A DNA stretch of 64,000 nt from Paractinoplanes atraurantiacus (GCF_900215205.1 NZ_OBDY01000036.1:1-64000); one strand, 5' to 3'. Positions 27,792 to 37,039 are shown, counted from the first letter of the stretch. Numbers and translations are program-made. Notes: generated by a model from the sequence alone, not told the origin.

Positions 27792-28320
27792 TCATGTATT
27801 TCGCCGTGTCGACGCGGCCTGGGACCGCATCGAGGACTGGCTCGAGGCGCACGCGCCGATCACCCTGGCCGGTCTCGGCGCCTATGCGACGCAGGGTGAG
27901 ATCGACGCTGTGCAGACGAGAATGGGGACAGCCTTTCCGCCCGATCTGGTGGCCTCACTGCTGCGGCACAACGGCGCCCTCGACCGGCTCGGCTTCTTCT
28001 TCCCGCCGGACTTCACCGGCGCCGGCCTTCCGGAGATCCTCGACGCCTGGACCACGAACTCTCAGGTGCTGGAGCCGCCGCTGTGGGACCGGTCGTACGT
28101 TCCGTTCGCCTGGACCGGCGACGGCGGCCTGCTGGTGCTGGACGGCAAGGGCCGGGTCGGCGAGTTCTACGCCGAGGACGGCACCACGTTCGAAGGCCTG
28201 CCGCCGTCCCTGGCCGAGTTCCTCGAGCGGATCGCCGACTCCCTTCAGACCGGTGAGCCGTGCCTGGGCGATCACGTCCCGATCGTGTCGGAGGGCCGGC
28301 TGGAGTGGGCCGAGGAGTAG
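27781..28320 (+). CDS. SMI1/KNR4 (SUKH) family protein, candidate immunity protein
   Basis: 179 residues with the SUKH-1 pattern: TQGEIDAVQTRMGTAFPPDLVASLLRHNG, hydrophobic FFFPPDF, a W at the start of the central region, VPFAWTGDGGLLVLDGKG, and LAEFLERIADSLQTG near the end. SUKH proteins are frequent immunity proteins in bacterial polymorphic-toxin loci. The GTG start overlaps the SARP stop by 11 bases and GGAGCGG precedes it, so it is translated from the same message. Its place between the regulator and the mycosin of a secretion island that encodes deamidase/OTU giants makes an immunity role plausible. Which toxin it would neutralise is unknown. Confidence 0.82.
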   Translation: MPIDHVFRRVDAAWDRIEDWLEAHAPITLAGLGAYATQGEIDAVQTRMGTAFPPDLVASLLRHNGALDRLGFFFPPDFTGAGLPEILDAWTTNSQVLEPPLWDRSYVPFAWTGDGGLLVLDGKGRVGEFYAEDGTTFEGLPPSLAEFLERIADSLQTGEPCLGDHVPIVSEGRLEWAEE

Positions 28321-28372
28321 GAATCGTGGGCGCGGCCGGTGAAGCGGAGGCCGCGTGGCGCGTTCGTCATAG

Positions 28373-29506
28373 GTGAACCTCAAATCGCTCAGTGCCGGGC
28401 TGGTAGCCGCCATCGCGCTCGTGCCCCCGCCTCTTCCGGATGCTCGCGCCGGGAGCTGCGCCGGACCGTCATCGGTGATCGCCGAGGCCGAATCGGACGC
28501 CTACCGGCGGGTCGCCCCGGAGACGGCGTGGCCGCTCAGCCGCGGCGCCGGCGTGCTGGTCGGAATTGTCGACAGTGGAGTCAGCGCGGCCGCGACCGGA
28601 CTGGCCGGTGCGGTGGCCCCGGGCCGGGACGTCGTGGCCGGCGGCCGGGCCGACACGGACTGCCTGGGCCGCGGCACCGCCCTGGCCGCGGTGATCGCGG
28701 CCCGGCCCCAACCGGCGAACCTGCTGTCCGGGGTGGCGCCGGCCGCCCGCATCCTGCCGGTCCGGGTGAACGCGGCCAAGGGCGGGATCCCGCCCGGCAA
28801 GCTGGCGGCGGGCATCCGGGCCGCCGTCGACGCCGGGTCCCGGGTGGTGCTGGTCGCCGTCGGTGCCGCCCCCGATCCGGCCCTGGCCGCCGCCGTCGCC
28901 CATGCCGAGGCCCGTGACGTGCTGGTGGTGGCGGCGGTCGGCAACGAGAAGCCCGGCGCGGACGGTACGCCGGGGCCGCCCTGGTATCCGGCCGCCTATC
29001 CGCTCGTGCTGGCGGTCGGGGGCGTCGACGCCAAGGGCCAGGCCACCGAGCTCGTCACCGGACGGGCCGGGCTCGACCTGGTCGCCCCGGGCAAGGACGT
29101 CCACACCGTGGGCACGACCGGGCCCGGCAACTATGTCATCGGTGGTGCGCCCGCGGCCGCCGCGTACGTGGCCGGCGCGGCCGCGCTCGTGCGCTCCTAC
29201 CGGCCCGGGCTGAAGGCCGCGCAGGTGCGGCGGTGGCTGGTCGACACCGCCGCCCCGGCCGGATCGGCCGGCCGCCGGCTCGACGTCTACGCCGCGGTGA
29301 GCGCGGTGGCCCCGGCCGCGCCGCGGACCCGCGGCGCGGCCGGGGTGAAGCCCTTCGCCCTACCGGCCGAGAAGGGCCACGATCCGGCCTCGAGGATCGC
29401 CATCGGCGTGGTCGGCCTCGCCGTGATGCTGACCATCGGGCTGATGTTCGTGGTCGCGGTCGTCCGGCGCCGCGGTCACGACGCCGCCGATGCCGGTTCC
29501 AGGTAG
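28373..29506 (+). CDS. mycP: Mycosin-like T7SS protein lacking catalytic His and Ser
   Basis: 377 residues: signal peptide, subtilase-like domain, Pro/Ala linker, and C-terminal transmembrane helix (about residues 342-365) with an RRR stop-transfer, which is the mycosin layout. Catalytic Asp67 is kept (VDSGV) and so is the oxyanion Asn191 (VGNEK). The His motif (normally GHGT) reads CLGRGTALA, with Arg100. The Ser motif (normally GTSFAAAYVAG) reads GGAPAAAAYVAG, with Pro260. So the protein should be proteolytically dead. In mycobacteria mycosins also stabilise the T7SS membrane complex independently of proteolysis, and that is the likely role. GTG start has only a weak ribosome site. The 3' end overlaps eccC by 31 bases. 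Confidence 0.85.
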   Translation: MNLKSLSAGLVAAIALVPPPLPDARAGSCAGPSSVIAEAESDAYRRVAPETAWPLSRGAGVLVGIVDSGVSAAATGLAGAVAPGRDVVAGGRADTDCLGRGTALAAVIAARPQPANLLSGVAPAARILPVRVNAAKGGIPPGKLAAGIRAAVDAGSRVVLVAVGAAPDPALAAAVAHAEARDVLVVAAVGNEKPGADGTPGPPWYPAAYPLVLAVGGVDAKGQATELVTGRAGLDLVAPGKDVHTVGTTGPGNYVIGGAPAAAAYVAGAAALVRSYRPGLKAAQVRRWLVDTAAPAGSAGRRLDVYAAVSAVAPAAPRTRGAAGVKPFALPAEKGHDPASRIAIGVVGLAVMLTIGLMFVVAVVRRRGHDAADAGSR

Positions 29507-32500
29507 GCCGTCTGCATCAACCGGCCGCCCCGGCGGGTGCAGAGCAGCGCCCGCCCGGGCGGGAGGTTGCGCGGCTTGACGTTGCCGAGCAGCGGGCCCT
29601 CGCTCGGCGGGCAGGACAGCGCCAGGTCGGGCGCGTTGGCCTCCTGCACGCGCCGCAGCAGCGGGTCCATCGACATCCGCATGACGTTCGACGCGCCCCG
29701 GGTCAGCACCAGGTGGAAGCCGATGTCGGCGCCCTGGGCCAGGTACGGCAGCAGCGGCAACAGCGGCGAGTCGGTGCCGGCCAGCAGGTCGTAGTCGTCA
29801 ACGAGGATGAACAGGTTCGGCCCGGTCCACCAGTCGCGACGGCGCAGCTGTTCCGGTGTGACGTCGGCGCCCGGCATGCGCGGCTGCAACCCCAGGACGG
29901 CGTCGGCCACGGTGGCCCGGGTCGAGTCGGCCGACACCGAATAGCCGAGCCGATATTCCTCGGGCACCATGTCGAACAGCGTGCGCCGGTAGTCGACCAG
30001 CATGATCCGGGCCTGCGCCGGCGTGTAGCGGTCCATCACGGCCCGGGCCAGGTGGCGCAGCACGCTGCTCTTGCCGCTCTGCTCGTCGCCGAGCACGGTG
30101 AGGTGGGGCAGCTCGGCGAAGTCGTGCCAGACCGGCTGCATCCGTTCCTCGTCGAGCCCGAGCGCGACGCGGATGTCGCCCTCCGGCGCGGGCAGCTCGG
30201 CCGCCGGCAGCAGCGCGGGCAGCGTACGGACCCGGGGCGCGGGCTCGCCCGGCCAGAATTCGTCGGCCATGGCGACCAGACCCCGTACGCCCTCGGCCAA
30301 GCTCTCCTCGTCGCTCCGGCCGTCGATCCGCGGCAGCCCGGCCAGGAAGTGCAGCTTGTCGCTGGTGAGGCCGCGGCCGGGCAGGTGCGGAACGGTCGCC
30401 GCCAGCCGCAGGTCCACGACCGAGTCGACCGAGTCGCCCAGCCGCAGCTCCAGCCGGGTGCCGATCTGGTCGCGCATGGCGTGGTGCACCTCGGACCAGC
30501 GGGCCGCCGTCATCAGCAGGTGCACGCCGAAGTTGAGGCCCTGCGCCGCGATCCGCCGTACCTGCGTGTCGAGCTGCTCGAACTCCTGCCGCAGGGTGAA
30601 CCAGCCGTCGACGACCAGGAAGACGTCGCCGTACGGGTCGTCGGTGATCCGGCCGTCGGCGCGCATCTGCCGGTAGGTGGCCATGCTGTCGACGCCCAGC
30701 TCGGCGAAGCGCCGTTCGCGCTCGGTCAGCAGGCCGATCACCTCGGCCATGGTGCGGCTGACCCGGTCGCCGTCGAGGCGCCCGGCGACGCTGCCGACGT
30801 GGGGCAGCCCGGCCAGGGAGCCGAGGGTGCCGCCGCCGAAGTCGAGGCAGTAGAACTGCACCTCGCGGGGGCTGTGGGTCAGGGCAAGGGCACAGATGAC
30901 CGTACGGATGAGGGTGCTCTTGCCGCTGCGCGGGCCACCGGCCACACCGAGATGACCGCCGACCCCGTCGAGGCGTACGACCAAGAGGTCGCGCAGTTGT
31001 TCGAAGGGCTTGTCGACGAAACCGACCGGCGCGATGAGGCGACCACTGCCGGCCCATTCCGGGGCGCACAGCCCGAGATCGGGGTCGGGTGTCAGAGTCG
31101 GCAGCAGCTGGTCCATCGTCGGCGAGACACCCAGCGGCGGCAGCCATACCTGGTGTGCGGGCATGCCGCGGTCGACGAGCTGGTCGACGACCAGGGTGAG
31201 GACGGAGACCGCGTCGGCGGCGGGCTCGGGCTCGGGCGCCGGCTCCGCCTCGGGTTCCACCTCGGGCAGGGGGACGCGGTCGAGGACGTACGGCACGATC
31301 TGCCGTTCGATGACCTCCTGCCGGGCCCGCGGCCGTTCCGTGCGGTAGGCCCCCGAGACGTACGCCGCCTTGAATCGGACGAGCGTCGAGACGTCCGTAC
31401 GGATGTAGCCGTTGCCCGGCTGGGGCGGCAGCTCATAGGCGTCGGGCACCCCGATGACCGAGCGTGACTCCATCGCCGAGAAGGTGCGCAGGCCGACCCG
31501 GTACGACAGGTGCGACTCGAGCTGACCCATCCGGCCGTCGTCGAGCCGCTGGCTGGCCAGCAGCAGGTGCACGCCCAGCGATCGGCCGAGCCGTCCGATC
31601 ATGACGAACAGCTCGAGGAAGTCGCGGTGCGCGGCCAGTAGCTCGCTGAACTCGTCGACCACCACGAACAGCGTGGGCAGCGGGTCGAGCGGAGCGCCCT
31701 GGGCGCGGGCCCGCTCGTACTCCAAAGCGGAGCTGAAGCCACCGGCCTGCCGTAGCAGTTCCTGCCGGCGGACCAGTTCGCCGTGCAGGGCGTCCTGCAT
31801 GCGGCCGACCAGGCCGGACTCGTCGGCCAGGTTGGTGATGACGGCCGAGGTGTGCGGCAGCCGTTCGAGGCCGAGGAAGGTCGCGCCGCCCTTGAAGTCG
31901 ACCAGGATCAGGTTGAGCGTCTCCGGCGAGTGCGTCGCGGCCAGGCCGAGCACGAGCGTACGCAGCAATTCGCTCTTGCCCGATCCGGTCGCCCCGATGA
32001 GCAGCCCGTGCGGGCCCATGCCGCCCAGCGCCGACTCCTTGAGGTCGAGCTCGACCGGCTCGCCTTCGGTGTCGACGCCGATCGGCACCCGCAGGCGTGC
32101 GGCCGTCGGCCTCGGCGCCCAGAGCTCGTCCAGGTCCAGCTTCTCCGGGTCGCCGATCCCGAGCAGGGTGGCCAGGTCGAAGTCGGCGGCCAGGTTGTCC
32201 TCGACGGTCTCGGTGTGCAGACCCAGCCGGTACGGCGAGAGTTGCCGCGCCACCGCGCGCGCGGCGGCCGGGCCGAGGCGGTCGGGCGCGGCCATCCGAG
32301 TACGGTTCTCGCCGCCCAGCCGGTCCCGCCGGGTCATGTGCAGGCCGTCGTCGTCCAGGGCCAGCGTGAGGATCGTCTTCGTGGTCGACGGCCGGGCGTC
32401 GTCGAGGTCGAGCAGGGTGACGTTGCGATAGCCGGTGGTGGCCAGCCGGCTCGAGGTGCCCAGGTGCCCGCCGTCGCGGACGACCACGACGTACGGCTCC

Positions 32501-33438
32501 TCGCGGGTCGGTGTGGCGCCCGGCTCGAACCGCGGGCGGGCCGCGAAATCCTCGCCCAGCAGACGTTCGACACCCTCGGCGGTGTCGGCGGCCATCCGTA
32601 CGTCGCCGGCCGCGTCCTGCTCGCCCGGCAGCTGCACGTGCGGCAGCCACTTCGCCCAGTCCCACTGGCCGGCGCCGGCCGGGTTCACGCACAGGCAGAT
32701 CCGCACCTCCTCGGGGGCGTGGAAGGCGACCAGCTGGGCGACGATGGCCCGGGCCAGGTCGCGGGTCTGCTCGGGGTTCTCACTGCCGATGCGTACCTGG
32801 GCGAAGCCGCGCAGGAACACCGCCACCGGCTGATCGGCCACCGTCGTGTAGGCCTTGATGAAACGGCGCAGCGACTTGGCCGAGAGAGGCTCGAGATCCT
32901 CGACCGGTTTGGTCTGCAACGGGCTGATCCGGGTCGCCAGGTGTTGCACGCCGGTGCCGATGCGCACCTCGAGGAAGTCGGGATGGGTCGGGCGCCGTTC
33001 CCACCGGCGCGAGGTCATCGCCAGCGACCACAGCGATCGAGGGTCGGGGTGCTTCCAGTCGGCCGCCTCCCGCTGGGCCTGAACGGTCTTGCGCACCCGG
33101 CGGCGATGCTGCGCCAGGTAGCGCAGATAGTCGCGACGGTCGCCGCCGATGCGTTCCGTGCGGTCGGCGTTGCCGAAGAAGATGTAGACGGCGGCGGTGG
33201 AGACGATCGCGACCATCATCACGCCGATCATGACCCAGGTCAGCGCCCCCTTCGAGGGGCCGACGAACAGAAGGACCATGACGCCGGACATGAGCGCCAT
33301 CGGCAGGGCCGTGACGGCCTGGCGGACCCCGTTGTTCTTGACCTCCGGAATCTCCGGTGGCTCCTGCAGCTGGATCTCGCCGCTGGGCATCGCCGGGCCG
33401 TTGCGCCGTGCCGGCCGCTGGAACAGCGTGGTCGACAT
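29476..33438 (-). CDS. eccC: T7SS FtsK/SpoIIIE-type ATPase EccC
   Basis: 1320 residues. Two N-terminal membrane helices (about residues 42-60 and 66-88) are followed by a DUF-like stalk and three FtsK/SpoIIIE ATPase domains. The P-loops are at Lys488 (GATGSGKSE), Lys840 (GGPRSGKST) and Lys1123 (GDEQSGKSS). Walker B is clear in domain 1 (FVVVDEFSELL) and domain 2 (FLVVDGWF, with Gly after the Asp). EccCa and EccCb are fused, as in most non-mycobacterial actinobacteria. It is the motor that recognises and drives T7SS substrates across the membrane. Start ATG 33438 has AAAGGA at good spacing; an upstream in-frame extension is antisense to eccD and not real. Divergent from eccD, convergent with mycP. 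Confidence 0.95.
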   Translation of the reverse strand: MSTTLFQRPARRNGPAMPSGEIQLQEPPEIPEVKNNGVRQAVTALPMALMSGVMVLLFVGPSKGALTWVMIGVMMVAIVSTAAVYIFFGNADRTERIGGDRRDYLRYLAQHRRRVRKTVQAQREAADWKHPDPRSLWSLAMTSRRWERRPTHPDFLEVRIGTGVQHLATRISPLQTKPVEDLEPLSAKSLRRFIKAYTTVADQPVAVFLRGFAQVRIGSENPEQTRDLARAIVAQLVAFHAPEEVRICLCVNPAGAGQWDWAKWLPHVQLPGEQDAAGDVRMAADTAEGVERLLGEDFAARPRFEPGATPTREEPYVVVVRDGGHLGTSSRLATTGYRNVTLLDLDDARPSTTKTILTLALDDDGLHMTRRDRLGGENRTRMAAPDRLGPAAARAVARQLSPYRLGLHTETVEDNLAADFDLATLLGIGDPEKLDLDELWAPRPTAARLRVPIGVDTEGEPVELDLKESALGGMGPHGLLIGATGSGKSELLRTLVLGLAATHSPETLNLILVDFKGGATFLGLERLPHTSAVITNLADESGLVGRMQDALHGELVRRQELLRQAGGFSSALEYERARAQGAPLDPLPTLFVVVDEFSELLAAHRDFLELFVMIGRLGRSLGVHLLLASQRLDDGRMGQLESHLSYRVGLRTFSAMESRSVIGVPDAYELPPQPGNGYIRTDVSTLVRFKAAYVSGAYRTERPRARQEVIERQIVPYVLDRVPLPEVEPEAEPAPEPEPAADAVSVLTLVVDQLVDRGMPAHQVWLPPLGVSPTMDQLLPTLTPDPDLGLCAPEWAGSGRLIAPVGFVDKPFEQLRDLLVVRLDGVGGHLGVAGGPRSGKSTLIRTVICALALTHSPREVQFYCLDFGGGTLGSLAGLPHVGSVAGRLDGDRVSRTMAEVIGLLTERERRFAELGVDSMATYRQMRADGRITDDPYGDVFLVVDGWFTLRQEFEQLDTQVRRIAAQGLNFGVHLLMTAARWSEVHHAMRDQIGTRLELRLGDSVDSVVDLRLAATVPHLPGRGLTSDKLHFLAGLPRIDGRSDEESLAEGVRGLVAMADEFWPGEPAPRVRTLPALLPAAELPAPEGDIRVALGLDEERMQPVWHDFAELPHLTVLGDEQSGKSSVLRHLARAVMDRYTPAQARIMLVDYRRTLFDMVPEEYRLGYSVSADSTRATVADAVLGLQPRMPGADVTPEQLRRRDWWTGPNLFILVDDYDLLAGTDSPLLPLLPYLAQGADIGFHLVLTRGASNVMRMSMDPLLRRVQEANAPDLALSCPPSEGPLLGNVKPRNLPPGRALLCTRRGGRLMQTAYLEPASAAS

Positions 33439-33564
33439 AGGAATCCTTTCTGGCCGGCGGGAAATCGCGCCGGGCCCCCACGAGGTCAACGGCTGTGGAC
33501 GGGCTGCCGTCAGATTGCCGGGGCACGGAATGAAGATCGGAGAAGGGCGCGCGTTGCCACAGAT
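33439..33564. promoter_or_regulatory. Divergent eccC/eccD promoter region
   Basis: 126 non-coding bases between the divergent starts. On the minus strand TTGACC (33484-33489) could be a -35 for eccC, with only a weak CGATTT at 16 bases. No clear plus-strand promoter for eccD is visible, though the long plus-strand run must start here. Confidence 0.35.
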
Positions 33565-34959
33565 ATGACGGTGGTGTCGTCGGCGGATCTGTGCCGATTG
33601 GTGGTGGTCGGACCCGAGCGTCAGGCCGAGATCGCCGTGCCCTCTCAGGTGGCGGTGGCCGACCTGCTGCCCGCTCTGCTGCCCCACCTCGGTGAGCGGC
33701 TGTCCGACGCGGGCCTGGCGCACGGCGGCTGGGTGCTGCAACGGCTGGGCGAGCCGGCCTTCGACGAGGAGGCCAGCGTCGAGTCCCTCGGCCTGACCGA
33801 CGGCGCCGTGGTCCACCTGCGGCCCCGGGCCGACCAGATCCCGCCGGCCGACTTCGACGACCTGGCCGACGGGCTCGCCACCGGGCTGCGGGAGCGGGAC
33901 GGCGCCTGGCGGCCCGAGATGGCCCGATGGGCGGCGGCCGGCGGATTCGGCGTGGTCGCCGCGGCCGGCGCCGCGATGCTGGCCGCGAACGGGCCCGTAC
34001 TGCCGCGGGCGGTCGCCGCCGGCGTGCTGGCCATCCTCGCGATGGCCGCCGCGTACGCCTTCGCCTCGGCCTGGAAGGATCGCCTGTTCGCCACGATCGC
34101 GGCCGGCGCCGGCATCGGGTATGCCGCGCTGGCCGCGGCGATCGCACCGAACATCCCGGACGGCAGCTCCCCGCTGGAGCTCGGCCCCGCGCAGACGCTC
34201 GCCGCGGTGGCCGTCACGATTCCCGTTGCCGTGATCGCCGCGCTGGTGTCCCGCGGCAACGGGCCGGTGTTCGCCGGCGTCGTGGCCGCGGCCGCGTGCG
34301 CCACAGCCGGAGCGGCGCCGACCAACCTGGCCGGGCTCACCGGCGAGCAAGGGGCGGCGATCACCGCGGTTCTCGCGGTCCTGCTGACCTTCGCCGTACC
34401 CCGGGTGGCCCTGCGGCTGGCCCGGATCCGGACCGACCCGGTGCCGACCAGACCGGAGGAGCTGCAGGAGAACATCGACCCGGAACCGAGCACCGAGGTG
34501 CTGCGCCTGGCCGCCGTCGCCGACCGGTACATGATCGGCCTCACCGCCGGACTCGCCGCCACCGGGCTCGTCGCGACAACGCTTCTGCCGGCCCAGGGCT
34601 GGGCCGGGCCGGCGCTGGCCGTCCTCGTCGCCCTCGCGCGGTTGCTGCTCGCCCGTGCGGTCACCAGCGCGTGGCAGCGGCTTCTCCTGAGCGGTCCGGC
34701 GCTGGCCGGCCTGCTGCTGGTCGCCGTGAACGAGGCCGGCGACCTGCCCCTCCTGATCCGGCTGGTCGTGCTGCTGGCCGGGCTGCCGGTGGCGGCCGCG
34801 GTGCTCGTCGCCGTCGGCCGGCACCTGCCCGATCGCCGGATGATGCCGATGTGGGGTCGCATGGGCGACGTCGTCCAGCTGATCAGCATCGTGGCCCTGC
34901 TCCCGGTGCTGGCCGCCGTCCTGGGTCTGTACGGCGCGGCCCGTGCGATGGGGGGCTGA
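33565..34959 (+). CDS. eccD: T7SS integral membrane protein EccD
   Basis: 464 residues. The N-terminal about 90 residues have the ubiquitin-like YukD/EccD fold (CRLVVVGPERQAEIAVPSQ, SLGLTDGAVVHLRPR). About eleven hydrophobic helices follow from residue 125 to the end, interrupted by one cytoplasmic loop (RTDPVPTRPEELQENIDPEPSTEVL, longer than most). EccD forms the dimeric channel-like core of the T7SS inner-membrane complex. ATG 33565 follows a weak, distant GGAG; no better in-frame start exists. It is the first gene of the long plus-strand run and ends 2 bases before eccB. Confidence 0.92.
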   Translation: MTVVSSADLCRLVVVGPERQAEIAVPSQVAVADLLPALLPHLGERLSDAGLAHGGWVLQRLGEPAFDEEASVESLGLTDGAVVHLRPRADQIPPADFDDLADGLATGLRERDGAWRPEMARWAAAGGFGVVAAAGAAMLAANGPVLPRAVAAGVLAILAMAAAYAFASAWKDRLFATIAAGAGIGYAALAAAIAPNIPDGSSPLELGPAQTLAAVAVTIPVAVIAALVSRGNGPVFAGVVAAAACATAGAAPTNLAGLTGEQGAAITAVLAVLLTFAVPRVALRLARIRTDPVPTRPEELQENIDPEPSTEVLRLAAVADRYMIGLTAGLAATGLVATTLLPAQGWAGPALAVLVALARLLLARAVTSAWQRLLLSGPALAGLLLVAVNEAGDLPLLIRLVVLLAGLPVAAAVLVAVGRHLPDRRMMPMWGRMGDVVQLISIVALLPVLAAVLGLYGAARAMGG

Positions 34960-34961
34960 GC

Positions 34962-36335
34962 ATGCCGTCACGCCGGGATCAGGTGCAGGCCCAGTCGATC
35001 GTGCAGAACCGGATGGTGTGCGCGCTCGTCTCGGCCGACCCGGACGCCGCCGACAACCCGCATCGTCCCCTGGGCACCGGAACCATCGGGGGACTCCTGG
35101 TCGCCACCCTGATCATCGTCGGGTTCGCGGTGTACGGCTACCTGCGTCCCGGCGGCTCCACCAAGTGGCAGACCCCCGGCTCGCTGGTGGTCGAGAAGGA
35201 GACCGGCAGCCGGTACGTCTACGTGCAGGGCCGGCTGCGGCCCATCCTGAACTACGCCTCGGCCCGGCTGTTGCTCGGTCCCGAGGCCAAGACCGTCACC
35301 GTCTCGGCCAAGTCGCTGGCCGCCGCACCCCACGGTCAGCCGGTGGGCATCCCGGGTGCCCCGGACACGCTGCCCACGGCCGCCGCCGGCGTGGGTGTGT
35401 GGTCCGTCTGCGCCCCGGTCGCGGTGGACCGGGTCGGCCGGCAGGACACGGCGACGACCCTGTCGATCACCGCGAAGCCGACCGGCACGCCGGTGCCGGC
35501 CGACAAGGCGGTGCTGGTCAGCAGCGGGGGTGAGCAGTACCTGATCCAGGCCGGTCGCCGGCTGCGGCTCGGCGCGCCGTGGATCGCCCGGGTTCTGGGT
35601 GGCGACGAGCGGGCGGCCACTCCGGTGCCGGCCAACTGGTTGCGGATCGTCCCGGCCGGGCCCGACCTGGTCGCCCCTCAGCCCGGCCGCCGCGGAGCCG
35701 CCGGCCCGGCCATCGACGGTGTGCACCGCAAGGTCGGTGACCTCTTCCTCGTACGAGGCGCGGGCGACACCGTCCGCTACTACCAGCTCCGCTCGGACGG
35801 CCTGGCCGCGCTCAACCCGCTGCAGTACGTCCTGGCCGGCGCCGACCCGGCCGGCGTCCGCGGCGGCCGATCGCCCGAGCCGGTGGAAGTGACGGCAGCC
35901 GGGATCAGCGGGGTGCGTACCGCCCCGGCCGTGGTCACCGGCCCGGAGGTCGCGCCGGCCATCGCCGAGGCGCCGCCCGAGGGCGCGGCCTGGTGTGTGC
36001 GGCAGCCGATGAACGGCGCCCCGCCGGAGATCACCGTGGACCGCCCGGCCCCGGCCGCCGACGCCGTCGTCGACGGCTATCAGCTGTCCCGGACCGACCG
36101 CACCGCGGACGCCGTATCGGTCGCGGCCGGCCAGGGTGGCCTGGTCGCCGCCGGCCGCTTCGGACAGCCGGCCGGCCCGGGGTGGTTCGTCGTGACCGAC
36201 GCGGGCGTCAAGTACCCGGTGGCCGACGCCGCCACCGCGGAACGCCTCGGCTTCGCCGTTGGGCCGCGCCCGGCCCCGCCGGAGCTGCTCGATCTGCTTC
36301 CCACCGGCCCGCGACTCGGCGCCGGTGCGGGATGA
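34962..36335 (+). CDS. eccB: T7SS membrane protein EccB
   Basis: 457 residues: a short cytoplasmic N-terminus of EccB type (MPSRRDQVQAQSIVQNRMV), one transmembrane helix (about residues 40-61), then a large extracytoplasmic domain with the repeated KVGDLFLV/GEQYLIQAGRR strands of EccB and the conserved cysteine pair (WSVCAP and AAWCVRQP) that forms a disulfide in mycobacterial EccB. It caps the complex on the outer face. The start lies 2 bases after the eccD stop, so translation is coupled. Confidence 0.93.
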   Translation: MPSRRDQVQAQSIVQNRMVCALVSADPDAADNPHRPLGTGTIGGLLVATLIIVGFAVYGYLRPGGSTKWQTPGSLVVEKETGSRYVYVQGRLRPILNYASARLLLGPEAKTVTVSAKSLAAAPHGQPVGIPGAPDTLPTAAAGVGVWSVCAPVAVDRVGRQDTATTLSITAKPTGTPVPADKAVLVSSGGEQYLIQAGRRLRLGAPWIARVLGGDERAATPVPANWLRIVPAGPDLVAPQPGRRGAAGPAIDGVHRKVGDLFLVRGAGDTVRYYQLRSDGLAALNPLQYVLAGADPAGVRGGRSPEPVEVTAAGISGVRTAPAVVTGPEVAPAIAEAPPEGAAWCVRQPMNGAPPEITVDRPAPAADAVVDGYQLSRTDRTADAVSVAAGQGGLVAAGRFGQPAGPGWFVVTDAGVKYPVADAATAERLGFAVGPRPAPPELLDLLPTGPRLGAGAG

Positions 36336-36378
36336 CAAACCAGCGGTCGCCGGACCGCATTCGAGAAAGGACACGTGG

Positions 36379-36696
36379 GTGACCTCTCCTATCAAGATCG
36401 TTGATGAGCAGAGCACCGTCGCGCTCATCAGCGCCTTCAAAAGGGCGGTGGACGAGGTGAACACCGCACACAGCTCGGTGTCGGCCAGCCAGCTCAGCCT
36501 GGCCGGCGGATGGAAGGGCGCCGCCGCGCAGCAGTTCGACTCGGGCCTCGGCGAATGGATCGCGGGCCTCAAGAAGATCGGCCTCGCGCTCGACAAGCTC
36601 GACGAGGGCATGGTCAGTTTCTCCCAGCTGACCGCGGACACCGAGGACAACGCGGTCGCGTCCGCGGCCGCGGGCACTGTCGCCAGCTGGACCTGA
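36379..36696 (+). CDS. WXG100 family protein (EsxA/EsxB-like)
   Basis: 105 residues forming two helices around a W45-K-G47 turn (GGWKGAAAQQF), the defining WXG100 pattern of small T7SS substrates. GTG 36379 is in frame and AAAGGA (36366-36371) is 7 bases upstream; longer in-frame extensions lie inside eccB and are not supported. The C-terminus (VASWT) lacks YxxxD/E, so it probably depends on its neighbour for targeting, as one partner of a heterodimer. It directly follows eccB. Confidence 0.92.
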   Translation: MTSPIKIVDEQSTVALISAFKRAVDEVNTAHSSVSASQLSLAGGWKGAAAQQFDSGLGEWIAGLKKIGLALDKLDEGMVSFSQLTADTEDNAVASAAAGTVASWT

Positions 36697-36742
36697 TCGA
36701 CTCCCGCTCCCACCCTCCCGAACTCCGAAACGAGGATCTGAC

Positions 36743-37033
36743 ATGGCCGAATACGCGGTCGACACCGGCTTGACGATGGACGAGACGGTCAAGCTCAAGG
36801 GGATCACCGACAAGATCGAGGCCGCCGTCCTCGACCTCGCCAAGGCGGCCGGCATCTACCAGACCAACAACGCCGGTGCGGCCATCGAGAGCTACGCCGA
36901 AGCGCAGTCGGAGTGGAACAGCGGCATCAGCATGATGCGCGACGCCCTGAACGACAAGATCGGCGCGTTGAACACGATCACCGAGAACTACATCGCGACC
37001 GACCAGAGCGGCCGGGGCCTGTTCCTCCGCTGA
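36743..37033 (+). CDS. WXG100-like partner with YxxxD export signal
   Basis: 96 residues, helix-turn-helix. The turn is W58-N-S60-G instead of WxG. The C-terminal tail contains Y83-I-A-T-D87, matching the YxxxD/E secretion signal that one partner of each Esx pair carries. GAGGA precedes the ATG. It lies 46 bases after the first WXG100 gene, so the two are a probable secreted heterodimer. A 30-bp perfect palindrome starts 6 bases after its stop. Confidence 0.85.
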   Translation: MAEYAVDTGLTMDETVKLKGITDKIEAAVLDLAKAAGIYQTNNAGAAIESYAEAQSEWNSGISMMRDALNDKIGALNTITENYIATDQSGRGLFLR

Positions 37034-37039
37034 TCTTCG

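Noticed and set aside
33439..34971. In-frame 5' extension of eccC by about 510 codons
   Set aside because: The extension is antisense to eccD and has no membrane or ATPase features. ATG 33438 has its own ribosome site and a normal EccC N-terminus.
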